Source: TCS55 sp964343505 (GTDB lineage Bacteria > Fidelibacterota > Marinisomatia > Marinisomatales > TCS55). From it: 64,000 nt of DNA. The stretch covers positions 62,001 through 126,000 of the forward strand of contig CAYFJU010000001.1 of NCBI GenBank assembly GCA_964343505.1, given 5' to 3'. Below, one piece after another: positions 7,240 through 14,530 of this stretch. Each line of letters begins with the position of its first letter. Position 1 is the first letter of the stretch. Both the position numbers and the translations under genes were made by a program. The notes beneath the pieces were generated by a model, which was not told where the DNA came from, ran no database searches, and was given only the letters and a program-made list of their open reading frames with translations.

Positions 7240-8444
7240 AGTTTGATCCCCAATACATCTGCTACGGTATGGACATCCTTATCACCGCGGCCCGAAAGAC
7301 AGACCACCACATCTTCACCGGGCTGAATGCCATGGTCAATGTGACGGAGATAAGCTAAAGCGTGAGCCGATTCCAAAGCGGGCAGGATACCTTCTTTTTC
7401 AGAGAGCCACTGAAAGGCATCCAGGGCTTCTTGATCCGTGGCGGTGCGATAATCAACTCGGCCTGATTCATTTAAATAACTGTGCTCCGGACCAATGCCG
7501 GGATAATCCAGTCCAGCAGAAATAGAATGGGGGAGCGTGACCTGCCCATCTTCATTTTGGAGCAGGGTAGATGCAGCGCCATGCAATACCCCAAAATCAC
7601 CTTTGGTCAATGTGGCGGCATGTTCACCGGACTCCAATCCTTTTCCGGCGGCTTCCACGCCAATGATTTTAATATCATTTTTCAGGAAAGGATAAAATAG
7701 TCCCAACGCATTGGAACCACCCCCCACACAGGCCACCAGACGATCGGGCAATTCCCTGCCTGTTTGTTTAGTAAATTGCTTTTTCGTCTCCTTGCCGATA
7801 ACCGATTGAAAATCACGAACCAACATGGGATAAGGGTGGGGGCCTACAGTTGAGCCAATCAAATAATAGGTGGTTTCCACATTGGTGACCCAATCCCGAA
7901 TGGCTTCGTTGGTGGCATCCTTCAGGGTCTTGCTCCCGGAAGAAACTGGACGGACTTCAGCCCCCAAAAGGTTCATCCGGAATACATTTAATTTTTGTCG
8001 GCGAATGTCTTCTTCGCCCATATAAACAATGCATTCCAGTCCAAACCGTGCGGCGACTGTAGCTGTAGCCACACCATGTTGGCCCGCACCGGTTTCAGCA
8101 ATGATCCGTTTTTTGCTCATACGATTGGCCAGCAGAATTTGCCCCAATGCATTATTAATCTTATGAGCGCCGGTATGGTTCAGGTCTTCCCGTTTGAGCC
8201 AGACGTTGAAGCCCAATTCTTCAGAAATGCGGTCAGCGAAATAAAGAGCCGTTTCCCGTCCGGAATAATGTCTCAAGAGACCAATTAGCTCATCTTGAAA
8301 CTTGTCATCATTTTTAGCTTCCGAATAATGATGCTCCAATTCTTCCAAGGCAGGGATGAGTGTCTCCGGGACGTATTTACCACCGAATTTTTCAAAATGG
8401 CCCCGTTTGTCGGGGAGGTTGTAATCTTTAAATATTTCTTTCAT
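7236..8444 (-). CDS. trpB: Tryptophan synthase beta subunit
   Basis: PLP enzyme that condenses indole with serine to tryptophan. The start is placed at the ATG at 8444, giving MKEIFKDYNLPDKRGHFEKF. The longer frame to 8507 would begin inside a palindromic repeat and overlap trpF. The PLP lysine lies in REDLNHTGAHKINNALGQ. The glycine-rich AETGAGQHGVATA and the phosphate cradle GGGSNA are present. The length of 402 residues fits the TrpB1 type that pairs with TrpA. The gap from the trpF stop is 5 bases. Confidence 0.97.
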   Translation of the reverse strand: MKEIFKDYNLPDKRGHFEKFGGKYVPETLIPALEELEHHYSEAKNDDKFQDELIGLLRHYSGRETALYFADRISEELGFNVWLKREDLNHTGAHKINNALGQILLANRMSKKRIIAETGAGQHGVATATVAARFGLECIVYMGEEDIRRQKLNVFRMNLLGAEVRPVSSGSKTLKDATNEAIRDWVTNVETTYYLIGSTVGPHPYPMLVRDFQSVIGKETKKQFTKQTGRELPDRLVACVGGGSNALGLFYPFLKNDIKIIGVEAAGKGLESGEHAATLTKGDFGVLHGAASTLLQNEDGQVTLPHSISAGLDYPGIGPEHSYLNESGRVDYRTATDQEALDAFQWLSEKEGILPALESAHALAYLRHIDHGIQPGEDVVVCLSGRGDKDVHTVADVLGIKL

Positions 8445-8449
8445 ATTTT

Positions 8450-9112
8450 TTAAGTGTTCGCGTGTTCGGGTTTTGGGGTGTTCGTGAACACCTGAGCGCC
8501 TGAACACGTATCCTTTAAGCGATGAAATAATTCTTCAATTTGTTTATGATCTTTTACTCCCGGAGATAATTCAACGCCGCTATTCACATCGACTGCAGCC
8601 GGATTCATTGATGCGATTGCTTCCAAAATATTGCCTGAATTCAGTCCGCCGGATAAAATGATAGGTGTGTCCATTTCATCTTGAAGCAATGACCAATCAA
8701 ATGTTTCCCCTGTACCACCATATTGGTCCTTGGAAAAAGTGTCCAACAAAAATGCATCCACTTTGTAATCCTTCATGGCAGAAAAACTGTCTTTATCTTT
8801 AATCCGAAGCGCTTTGATCACAGGAATGTCAAATTGATTACAAAAGTTGGGAGATTCATCGCCGTGGAGTTGAATCATATTTAATGGAACAGTTTGGATG
8901 GCATCATCGATAAATGATTTTTCATGATTTACAAAAACACCAATCCGAGAAACTTTTGCGGGCAATGAATCCGAAATTGGTTTGGCTTTTTGGATGGAGA
9001 TCACTCTGGGGCTTTTTTCATAAAAGATGAACCCGATGGCAGATGCACCATGAATCACAGCACAGTGTGCATCGGTGACATTGGTAATTCCGCAAATCTT
9101 TGTGGGAATCAT
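8450..9112 (-). CDS. trpF: Phosphoribosylanthranilate isomerase with repeat-derived C-terminal tail
   Basis: Isomerises phosphoribosylanthranilate in tryptophan synthesis. Motifs seen are KICGITN at the N-terminus with the catalytic Cys, MIQLHGDE, LLDTFSKDQYGGTGETFDW with the catalytic Asp, and ILSGGLN. The domain should end near FHRLKDT. The last 18 residues (about 8453-8506) are encoded by a nested GTGTTCG palindromic repeat, giving an unusual tail rich in Thr, Pro and His. The gene overlaps trpC by four bases. The tail is probably a neutral extension. Confidence 0.95.
   Translation of the reverse strand: MIPTKICGITNVTDAHCAVIHGASAIGFIFYEKSPRVISIQKAKPISDSLPAKVSRIGVFVNHEKSFIDDAIQTVPLNMIQLHGDESPNFCNQFDIPVIKALRIKDKDSFSAMKDYKVDAFLLDTFSKDQYGGTGETFDWSLLQDEMDTPIILSGGLNSGNILEAIASMNPAAVDVNSGVELSPGVKDHKQIEELFHRLKDTCSGAQVFTNTPKPEHANT
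8453..8508. repeat. Nested GTGTTCG palindromic repeat inside the trpF 3' end
   Basis: The perfect inverted repeat GGTGTTC (8477-8483) / GAACACC (8486-8492) is nested inside CGTGTTC (8461-8467) / GAACACG (8502-8508), with one more GTGTTCG at 8454-8460. The whole unit is translated as the trpF tail. Such GTGTTC/GAACAC units look like dispersed intergenic repeats. Confidence 0.6.
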
Positions 9113-9870
9113 GCCAGTCCCCCAAGGAGTTTTTCCAATGCTTTTCCGGGATTACCTGATTTCATCAAAGACGTTCCCACCAGCACCGCATCATAACCTA
9201 AATCTGAAACATATTTAAGATCATCCCATGTTTTTATACCACTCTCAGCCACTTTTATTGAATCGGCAGGAAGGACAGGAGCCATTTTTTCAAAATAGGA
9301 AATATCAGTGGTCATGGTCTTCAGGTCGCGACAATTCACACCCACAATATCCGGTGATAGTTCAGCAACAATTTCTGCATTCGCTTCATCGTGGAATTCC
9401 ACCAACGTTTCCAGATTCAATTCTTTGCCTAATCTGATTGAGCTGGAAATCCCTTCCATATCCAATGCTTCGGCAATCAGTAGAAAAGCATCTGCACCGG
9501 CGGCACCGGCTTCCATGATTTGATGCCCATCGATGATAAAATCTTTCCGCAGAACAGGAATGGACACGGCCTTTTTTACCGACTTCAAAATATCAATATG
9601 TCCACCGAAAAACTGTTCATCCGTGAGTACGGATATGGCCGTAGCCCCGGCCGATTCATAATCCTTTGCGATTTGTACGGGATCCGCATTGGGGAGAATA
9701 TCGCCTTCACTGGGGGACTTCATTTTGATCTCAGCGATGACAGAAATTTCGGACGCGGAAAGGGCATCTTTCAAGCTCATGGTAACAAATGGCTCCACGA
9801 CACCTATATTAGGGTCCATGCTTTCCATTTCTTTTTGCTTTACGGCTAATATTTGTTCAAGGATGTTCAT
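9109..9870 (-). CDS. trpC: Indole-3-glycerol phosphate synthase
   Basis: Closes the indole ring from carboxyphenylamino-deoxyribulose phosphate. At 253 residues it is the usual monofunctional length. Visible are EIKMKSPSEGDI with the catalytic Lys, VLTDEQFFGGH, PVLRKDFIID with the second catalytic Lys, VEFHDEANAE, GVNCRDLKTMTTD and VAESGIKTWDD. It overlaps both trpD and trpF by four bases. Unlike E. coli, the TrpC and TrpF activities are on separate proteins. Confidence 0.97.
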   Translation of the reverse strand: MNILEQILAVKQKEMESMDPNIGVVEPFVTMSLKDALSASEISVIAEIKMKSPSEGDILPNADPVQIAKDYESAGATAISVLTDEQFFGGHIDILKSVKKAVSIPVLRKDFIIDGHQIMEAGAAGADAFLLIAEALDMEGISSSIRLGKELNLETLVEFHDEANAEIVAELSPDIVGVNCRDLKTMTTDISYFEKMAPVLPADSIKVAESGIKTWDDLKYVSDLGYDAVLVGTSLMKSGNPGKALEKLLGGLA

Positions 9871-10862
9871 TGGGATAATTGATTCAAAATATTGAGCGCA
9901 GCACCGGAATCCACTGATTCAGCTGCTTTCAATAATCCTTCTTCTAAGTTTTGGGCTTTTCCGCCTACCACAATCCCAGCCGCAGCATTGAGCAAGACGA
10001 TGTCCCGCTTTGGCCCTTTTTCTCCATTTAGAATATTTTGGATTATGCCTGCATTTTCTTCCGGTTCTCCACCTTGAAGGTCATCCAAAGAAACCCGATC
10101 CAAACCCAATTCAGTTGCATCAAATTCAAATGTATTCACATCACCACTATTTTGCATTTGGCTGATTTTAGTGGTAGCAGTGATAGAAATTTCATCCAGT
10201 CCATCTCTGCCGTGGAAAACCATCACATCTGTGGAGCCCAGCGCTTTTAACACATTGGCTTGGGTCTCGGTTAAACCGGGATGGAAGATGCCCATGGCTT
10301 GGGCCTTCACTTCTGCGGGATTGCAAAGGGGTCCCAAAATATTAAATACGGTTCGTGTGGCCAAAGCGGTCCGCGCTCCCACAGCATGCTTCATGGCAGG
10401 GTGGTAGGCCGGGGCGAACATGAATCCCAATCCGATCTTTTCAATATCATTTTTAGATACTTCAACCGGTTTATCAATGGCAATGCCTAGAGCTTGGAGC
10501 ACATCGGCAGAACCGGATTTGGATGTCATGGAGCGGTTGCCGTGTTTGGCTACTTTTACACCTGCCCCGGCAACTACAAACGTAGCCGCAGTAGAAATAT
10601 TGAAGGTGCCCAAGGCGTCACCGCCGGTACCGCACATATCAATGGCTGGTGTATCCAAAGGAATAGTGACCATCTTTTCTCGCATGGCCTGAGCAAACCC
10701 GGTAATCTCATCCACTGTTTCACCTTTGGATCGAAGTGCCATTAAGAATCCGGCGATCTGAGCATCATTGTATTCACCGGACATGATGGACAACATCACA
10801 TTGAATGCTTCGTCTCGGGTGAGATTTTGTTTGTCGAGTAATTGTTCGAGTATTTGTTTCAT
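9867..10862 (-). CDS. trpD: Anthranilate phosphoribosyltransferase
   Basis: Transfers phosphoribosyl from PRPP to anthranilate. At 331 residues it is full length. The glycine-rich PRPP loop DMCGTGGDALGTFNIST, KHGNRSMTSKSGSADVLQALG and the anthranilate-binding MFAPAYHPAMKHA are clear. It is separate from trpG, which lies 55 bases upstream across a TTTCGTG-type repeat. The start ATG is at 10862; there is no competing upstream start. Confidence 0.97.
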   Translation of the reverse strand: MKQILEQLLDKQNLTRDEAFNVMLSIMSGEYNDAQIAGFLMALRSKGETVDEITGFAQAMREKMVTIPLDTPAIDMCGTGGDALGTFNISTAATFVVAGAGVKVAKHGNRSMTSKSGSADVLQALGIAIDKPVEVSKNDIEKIGLGFMFAPAYHPAMKHAVGARTALATRTVFNILGPLCNPAEVKAQAMGIFHPGLTETQANVLKALGSTDVMVFHGRDGLDEISITATTKISQMQNSGDVNTFEFDATELGLDRVSLDDLQGGEPEENAGIIQNILNGEKGPKRDIVLLNAAAGIVVGGKAQNLEEGLLKAAESVDSGAALNILNQLSQ

Positions 10863-10870
10863 ATTTTACT

Positions 10871-10900
10871 TCCCACGAAAAACACGAAATGCACGAAAAT
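10871..10900 (-). repeat. Dispersed intergenic repeat, TTTCGTG type (trpG-trpD junction)
   Basis: On the minus strand the stretch reads as three direct blocks: TTTCGTG, CATTTCGTG and TTTTTCGTGGGA. It is the clearest member of the repeat family also seen at 1283-1314, 13111-13149 and 14531-14570. Confidence 0.5.
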
Positions 10901-10917
10901 ATTATTAATACGATTTT

Positions 10918-11502
10918 TCATTTTGTATGGTTCGTGGTCCTAGTGTTTAAAAAGTTTTGTATTATCTGCATCCCATTTACTGTTGCGATGGATTCCGGAT
11001 GAAACTGCACCCCGAATACAGGATGGGACTCATGTTCAATCCCCATTATGAGCCCATTGTCTAGAGTTGCAGTCACCTTTAATTCACTGGGCAAATTGTC
11101 CTTTTCAGAAACCAAGGAATGGTACCGCGTTGCCGTAAAAGGATCATCTATTTTGCTGAACAAAGCCGAACCCTTGTGATGGATCTCTGCTATTTTCCCA
11201 TGGACGATCTCTGATGAATGCACCACCTTTCCGCCGTAGGCCACCGTGATGGCTTGATGCCCAAGACAGACCCCAAGTGTGGGAATAGATGGACCATATT
11301 TTTTTATGACATTCACTGAATATCCCGCATTTTCTGGGCGCCCAGGACCGGGCGAAATCACAATATAGGATGGATTCCATTTATCAATTACATCCAATTC
11401 GAATTGGTCATTCCGTACCACTTTCACATCAGGGTTCATTGACCCAATGTATTGCACCAAATTGTAGGTGAAAGAATCGTAGTTATCGATGACGAGAATC
11501 AT
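10918..11502 (-). CDS. trpG: Anthranilate synthase glutamine amidotransferase subunit
   Basis: Releases ammonia from glutamine and feeds it to TrpE. The class I amidotransferase triad is visible: the nucleophilic Cys in LGVCLGHQAI, and the His and Glu in GVQFHPESIAT. The N-terminus MILVIDNYDSFTYNLVQY and the oxyanion loop SPGPGRPENAG are typical of TrpG/PabA. A single such gene may also serve folate synthesis. The 194-residue length is normal. Confidence 0.96.
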   Translation of the reverse strand: MILVIDNYDSFTYNLVQYIGSMNPDVKVVRNDQFELDVIDKWNPSYIVISPGPGRPENAGYSVNVIKKYGPSIPTLGVCLGHQAITVAYGGKVVHSSEIVHGKIAEIHHKGSALFSKIDDPFTATRYHSLVSEKDNLPSELKVTATLDNGLIMGIEHESHPVFGVQFHPESIATVNGMQIIQNFLNTRTTNHTK

Positions 11503-11527
11503 TATTTATGATTTCCTTGAATTTGAA

Positions 11528-11560
11528 AACCTTGCGAAGGTTCCGAACCTTCGGGAGGTT
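11528..11560. repeat. AACCTT/AAGGTT double palindrome between trpE and trpG
   Basis: Two adjacent small hairpins, AACCTT-GCG-AAGGTT (11528-11542) and AACCTT-CGGG-AGGTT (11546-11560), occupy the 88-base gap between trpE and trpG. The GCG-type AACCTT palindrome looks like a dispersed repeat and not a terminator, since no T-run follows. Confidence 0.5.
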
Positions 11561-11590
11561 GAAGATTGTTTGTCAAAATAATTAACGTAC

Positions 11591-13075
11591 TCATGCCGCT
11601 AACCCATTTTCTGCAAAATCAATGGCGGCCATGATGGCTTTGGCTTTATTCACTGTTTCTTCAAATTCTTTGGTTGGATCTGAATCATGGACGATGCCGG
11701 CCCCGGATTGAAAATGGACAATCCCATCTTTCATCACCATGGTGCGGATGGCAATACAGGTATTCACATTTCCGGTAAAATCAAAAAAGCCTACAGCCCC
11801 GGAATAAATGTTTCGTCTTTCCGGTTCAAGGTCATGGATGATTTCCATGGCACGGATTTTTGGTGCACCGGTCACCGTCCCTGCCGGAAAACCACTCATG
11901 AGCGCATCAAAAGGGTCTTTGTCTTTGGCCAGTTTTCCCTTCACATCAGACACGATATGCATGACGTGGGAATAATTTTCAATCACCATATTTTCAGGAA
12001 TAGTGACGGAACCAAATTCAGAAACACGTCCCACATCATTCCGGCCCAAGTCCAAAAGCATGAGATGTTCAGCACATTCCTTTTCATCGTTGATCAAATC
12101 TTCTGCCAATGCTTTATCTTCAGATTCCGATGCGCCCCGATGGCGTGTGCCGGCGATGGGTCGAATCTCTACCGTTCCATCTTCTACCTTTACCAAGAGT
12201 TCCGGAGATGCACCAATGATATCAAAATCATCGATTTTAAGATGGAACATATAAGGTGAGGGATTGATGTTCCGCAAAGCGCGATAAAGTGTGGTGGGGG
12301 CCACCGATAATTTTCTTTCGAATCGCTGGCTTAAGACCAACTGAAAGATATCCCCATCCACAATATGCTGTTTTGCTTTTAGCACAGCGGACTCAAAAGT
12401 AGCCTGATCATAATTGGATGATACTTTACTTTTTTCCACACGGACGGGCGTTTGATAATCCACATCGGAATGGAGTGATTCGCCAATTACATCTACTCGG
12501 GCGTGGGCTGCAATAAATTGGGATTGCAAATCTTGAGATGCGTTCACATTCACATTGGAGATCACAAGAGCGGACCCTTTCAAATGGTCAAACGCAATCA
12601 TGTCTTCAAAGAGCATAAAGACTGAATCGGGCACATCCATGGCAGTGTGGGCATGGGTTGGAATGTCTTCCACCCAGGCGATGGTTTCATATCCCAGATA
12701 ACCCACAAGTCCGCCGGTGAACGCAGGGATTCCCGGGAGCTTTACCATATTATATTGGGATTGGGTCTCCCGGAGTAAGTCCAGGAAAGGCGTCTCTATT
12801 TCTGTTGTTTGACCATTTTCTGTAATGGTGGTCTTGCCATCGCTGTGACTCAAAATCTTTTGGGGATTAACACCCACATAGGAATAACGGGCGTATTGAT
12901 TTCCTTTTTCCACCGATTCTAGCAAAAAGGCATGATCGGCTTTTTGGGACAAATGGACCCAAGCGGCCACAGGGGTGAGCAAATCCGCCAGTATGCGTTT
13001 ATACACGGGAATGGTTTGGCATCCTTGAGAATCCAAGTCTTTGAATTCGTCGAACGTGAGTTGTGTTTTATCCAT
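11591..13075 (-). CDS. trpE: Anthranilate synthase component I
   Basis: Makes anthranilate from chorismate and ammonia; the first tryptophan-specific step. At 494 residues it is full length. The feedback-site motif LLESVE near residue 51 suggests tryptophan inhibition is kept. The catalytic chorismate-binding domain is evident in IVDGDIFQLVLSQRFERK, PIAGTRHRG, DLGRNDVGRVS, GFPAGTVTGAPKIRAMEII and FQSGAGIVHDSDP. It is the first large gene after the attenuator, whose terminator ends about 84 bases upstream of the start. A TTTCGTG-type repeat lies in between. Confidence 0.97.
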   Translation of the reverse strand: MDKTQLTFDEFKDLDSQGCQTIPVYKRILADLLTPVAAWVHLSQKADHAFLLESVEKGNQYARYSYVGVNPQKILSHSDGKTTITENGQTTEIETPFLDLLRETQSQYNMVKLPGIPAFTGGLVGYLGYETIAWVEDIPTHAHTAMDVPDSVFMLFEDMIAFDHLKGSALVISNVNVNASQDLQSQFIAAHARVDVIGESLHSDVDYQTPVRVEKSKVSSNYDQATFESAVLKAKQHIVDGDIFQLVLSQRFERKLSVAPTTLYRALRNINPSPYMFHLKIDDFDIIGASPELLVKVEDGTVEIRPIAGTRHRGASESEDKALAEDLINDEKECAEHLMLLDLGRNDVGRVSEFGSVTIPENMVIENYSHVMHIVSDVKGKLAKDKDPFDALMSGFPAGTVTGAPKIRAMEIIHDLEPERRNIYSGAVGFFDFTGNVNTCIAIRTMVMKDGIVHFQSGAGIVHDSDPTKEFEETVNKAKAIMAAIDFAENGLAA

Positions 13076-13110
13076 TTTATTATTGGTCCACGGAACTAAC
13101 GAAAAATGAA

Positions 13111-13149
13111 TTTTCGTGTTATTTCGCGCTCTTCGTGGCTAATTGATCC
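13111..13149 (+). repeat. Dispersed intergenic repeat, TTCGTGGCTAAT type (trpE 5' region)
   Basis: The stretch contains TTTTCGTGTTATTTCGCGC and CTTCGTGGCTAATTGATCC, the same block order (TTTCGTG, TTTCG, CTTCGTGGCTAAT) as the element before mtaB at 14531-14570. Here it lies between the attenuator and trpE. Confidence 0.45.
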
Positions 13150-13158
13150 ATTTTGAGC

Positions 13159-13188
13159 AAAAAAAAACCCCGATCAATGTCGGGGTTT
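13159..13188 (-). terminator. Intrinsic terminator of the aromatic operon attenuator
   Basis: On the minus strand the stem AAACCCCGA / TCGGGGTTT (13188-13180 with 13173-13165; 9 base pairs, 6-base loop) is followed by an unbroken run of T (13167-13159). It lies between the leader peptide and trpE. Its first arm (13188-13182) is also part of the competing antiterminator stem. Confidence 0.88.
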
Positions 13189-13233
13189 AATCATAGTCAG
13201 CGTGTACGGGTATCCTTGGGACTATGAAACCCC
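13182..13233 (-). promoter_or_regulatory. Antiterminator hairpin of the aromatic operon attenuator
   Basis: Bases 13233-13220 (minus strand GGGGTTTCATAGTC) pair over 14 bases with 13198-13182 (GACTATG-ATT-AAACCCC), with a 3-base bulge and a 21-base loop. Because 13182-13188 is shared, this stem and the terminator exclude each other. The upstream arm overlaps the leader stop codon (13224-13222). A ribosome that finishes the leader would cover the arm and allow termination. A ribosome stalled on the Trp, Tyr or Phe codons would leave the arm free. Confidence 0.85.
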
Positions 13234-13281
13234 TTCCTGGTTAAAAAACCAATACCAGCTGTAATAATTTTTTGTATTCAT
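13222..13281 (-). CDS. Aromatic operon leader peptide (Trp/Tyr/Phe rich)
   Basis: A 19-codon open frame reads MNTKNYYSWYWFFNQEGVS. Codons 6-13 contain three Tyr, two Trp and two Phe in eight positions, directly before the antiterminator arm. This is the classical layout of ribosome-mediated attenuation. The rule that the leader encodes the end product fits here, because the operon makes all three aromatic amino acids. An in-frame ATG three codons upstream (13290-13288) would add MIN. No Shine-Dalgarno sequence is obvious before either start. A possible promoter lies so close that the message may begin almost at the start codon. The frame is too short for gene callers. Confidence 0.88.
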   Translation of the reverse strand: MNTKNYYSWYWFFNQEGVS

Positions 13282-13298
13282 GTTAATCATGGGCGGGG

Positions 13299-13328
13299 AT
13301 ATTAAGGACAGGAATTAACCCGAACCAA
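13299..13328 (-). promoter_or_regulatory. Candidate promoter of the attenuated aromatic operon
   Basis: On the minus strand TTGGTT (13328-13323) and TAATAT (13304-13299) are separated by 18 bases. Transcription would begin near 13292, at or just before the first leader start codon. This is consistence of spacing only; a promoter upstream of aroQ would also serve. Confidence 0.35.
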
Positions 13329-13335
13329 CCTTATT

Positions 13336-13605
13336 TTATTTCTTTTGCAATTTTTTTGATATGTGATAAACCGGACCAAAAATGGCGGCAATATCTTCCG
13401 GCTCTAATTGTCCTTCCAGTTTTTTTGCCAAGCGATCAATGATGTCCTGTTCTCGATTTGGGTCGCCAATATTGAGTCCATGGGATGCTTTTATTTCGCC
13501 GATTTCCTTTGAAATGGTGAAGCGCTGGACCAACAAATCCAGCATTTCATCATCAAAAGCATCGATCTTATTGCGGAGTTGGTTGATTTTCTCTTTCGGA
13601 TCCAT
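13336..13605 (-). CDS. aroQ: Chorismate mutase, AroQ class
   Basis: Rearranges chorismate to prephenate. The 89-residue all-helical protein begins MDPKEKINQLRNKIDAFDDE and has LLVQRFTISKEIGEIK with the catalytic Arg/Lys pair and DPNREQDIIDRL, as in the AroQ fold (E. coli P-protein N-terminal domain). It is a stand-alone enzyme, which fits the single-domain PheA and TyrA encoded later. It lies upstream of the attenuator on the same strand, so it could be transcribed even when the trp genes are shut off. It is divergent from the ArsR-type regulator across a 90-base region. Confidence 0.93.
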   Translation of the reverse strand: MDPKEKINQLRNKIDAFDDEMLDLLVQRFTISKEIGEIKASHGLNIGDPNREQDIIDRLAKKLEGQLEPEDIAAIFGPVYHISKKLQKK

Positions 13606-13662
13606 GAAAAAAAGTACGGAATTGTTTCGGTTGATAAAAAGGGTTTGCTTTCTGTTTTTTAC

Positions 13663-13678
13663 ATCGTATATTTACGAT
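13663..13678. promoter_or_regulatory. Palindromic operator candidate between aroQ and the ArsR-type gene
   Basis: A perfect inverted repeat ATCGTA-TATT-TACGAT lies 16 bases before the ArsR-type start codon. Its size and position match an ArsR/SmtB autoregulatory operator. It also lies about 58 bases upstream of the divergent aroQ start. Confidence 0.55.
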
Positions 13679-13693
13679 ATACAAATTAATGAT

Positions 13694-14014
13694 ATGATTA
13701 ATAAATCAGAACAATTTGCACCTGAATTACAGGAATTGGCATCCTTTGCCAAGGTATTATCTCATCCTGCGCGAATCCAAATCTTGAATGAATTGGTGAA
13801 AAAGCAATCCTGCACCTGTTTGGATATTGTGGGTGAGTTGCCCCTGGCTCAAGCCACCGTTTCCCAGCATTTAAAAGCCATGAAAGATGTGGGAATTATC
13901 GAAGGGCAAGTGGATGGTCCGCGGGTGTGTTATTGTATTAATCGTGAAAAAATGAAACAGCTCAGGGATGGGTTTGTATCCCTGTTTCAAACCAGTTTTA
14001 ATCAATGTTGTTAG
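13694..14014 (+). CDS. ArsR-family metal(loid)-responsive repressor
   Basis: A 106-residue winged-helix protein starting MINKSEQFAPELQELASF. The helix-turn-helix region LAQATVSQHLKAMKDVGII and the preceding CTCLDIV, the counterpart of the ELCVCDL arsenite site of ArsR, are clear. A second Cys pair ends the protein (NQCC) and a third group is VCYC. The start at 13694 is preferred over the longer open frame because it begins just after the palindromic operator and matches the family length. It is followed within 9 bases by the CadI/ArsI-like gene, so the pair probably responds to arsenic or cadmium. Confidence 0.9.
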   Translation: MINKSEQFAPELQELASFAKVLSHPARIQILNELVKKQSCTCLDIVGELPLAQATVSQHLKAMKDVGIIEGQVDGPRVCYCINREKMKQLRDGFVSLFQTSFNQCC

Positions 14015-14022
14015 GAGACAAA

Positions 14023-14451
14023 ATGAATAAAGTGCATATTTCACTCAATGTAACAGATGTCAGCACATCTCAAAAATTTTATGAAACATTTTTAGAATCC
14101 CCCGCAAGTAAAGTCCGCCCGGGATACGCCAATTTCGATTTGAATAATCCACCTTTAAAATTGGCGATTCAATCAGGCAAATCAATCCTAAAAGACGAAG
14201 GGAAGGTCAGCCATTTTGGTATTCAAGTCCCTACCGCGGAAGATGTTGAAGCAGCCGTTGACCGGTTGAGTGAAGCGGGATTCCATTTGAAAGAAGAAAA
14301 AGATGAAGTATGCTGTTATGCCAAGCAGGATAAAGTTTGGGTCCAGGATCCGGATGGGAATCGCTGGGAAGTGTATACCGTCACCGATGAGATGGAGACG
14401 GTGGAAGGCGCATCCTGCACACTAAAGGAAAATGCCCCTGCCTGTTGCTGA
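14023..14451 (+). CDS. CadI/ArsI-family glyoxalase-fold dioxygenase
   Basis: VOC-superfamily protein of the ArsI/CadI family. ArsI breaks the carbon-arsenic bond of trivalent organoarsenicals; CadI is cadmium-induced. Two beta-alpha-beta modules are seen: MNKVHISLNVTDVSTSQKFY and VSHFGIQV. The conserved block is EVCCYAKQDKVWVQDPDGNRWEVYTV, where the adjacent Cys pair is the proposed As(III) site. C-terminal Cys residues (SCTLKENAPACC) may add metal binding. The start ATG at 14023 has a good Shine-Dalgarno (AGGAGA) 6 bases before it, so it is preferred over the upstream ATG. Coupling to the ArsR gene supports a metalloid role. Confidence 0.88.
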   Translation: MNKVHISLNVTDVSTSQKFYETFLESPASKVRPGYANFDLNNPPLKLAIQSGKSILKDEGKVSHFGIQVPTAEDVEAAVDRLSEAGFHLKEEKDEVCCYAKQDKVWVQDPDGNRWEVYTVTDEMETVEGASCTLKENAPACC

Positions 14452-14530
14452 TTCAATTTCGTCTATAATTGATTTATAATTTGTAATTTCCGCCCCGTTT
14501 TTATTAGTCACAAAGGGCGTTAAGAATCGC

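Noticed and set aside
8445..8507. Upstream extension of trpB
   Set aside because: The extra 21 residues are encoded by the palindromic repeat in the trpF tail; the internal Met matches the normal TrpB N-terminus.
13159..13290. T-box riboswitch instead of a leader peptide attenuator
   Set aside because: No T-box sequence (UGGNACC-type bulge) or specifier loop is visible; the leader frame and its overlap with the antiterminator explain the region.
13382..13693. Longer open frame upstream of the ArsR-type gene
   Set aside because: It runs antisense through aroQ; the ATG at 13694 after the operator gives a normal ArsR length.
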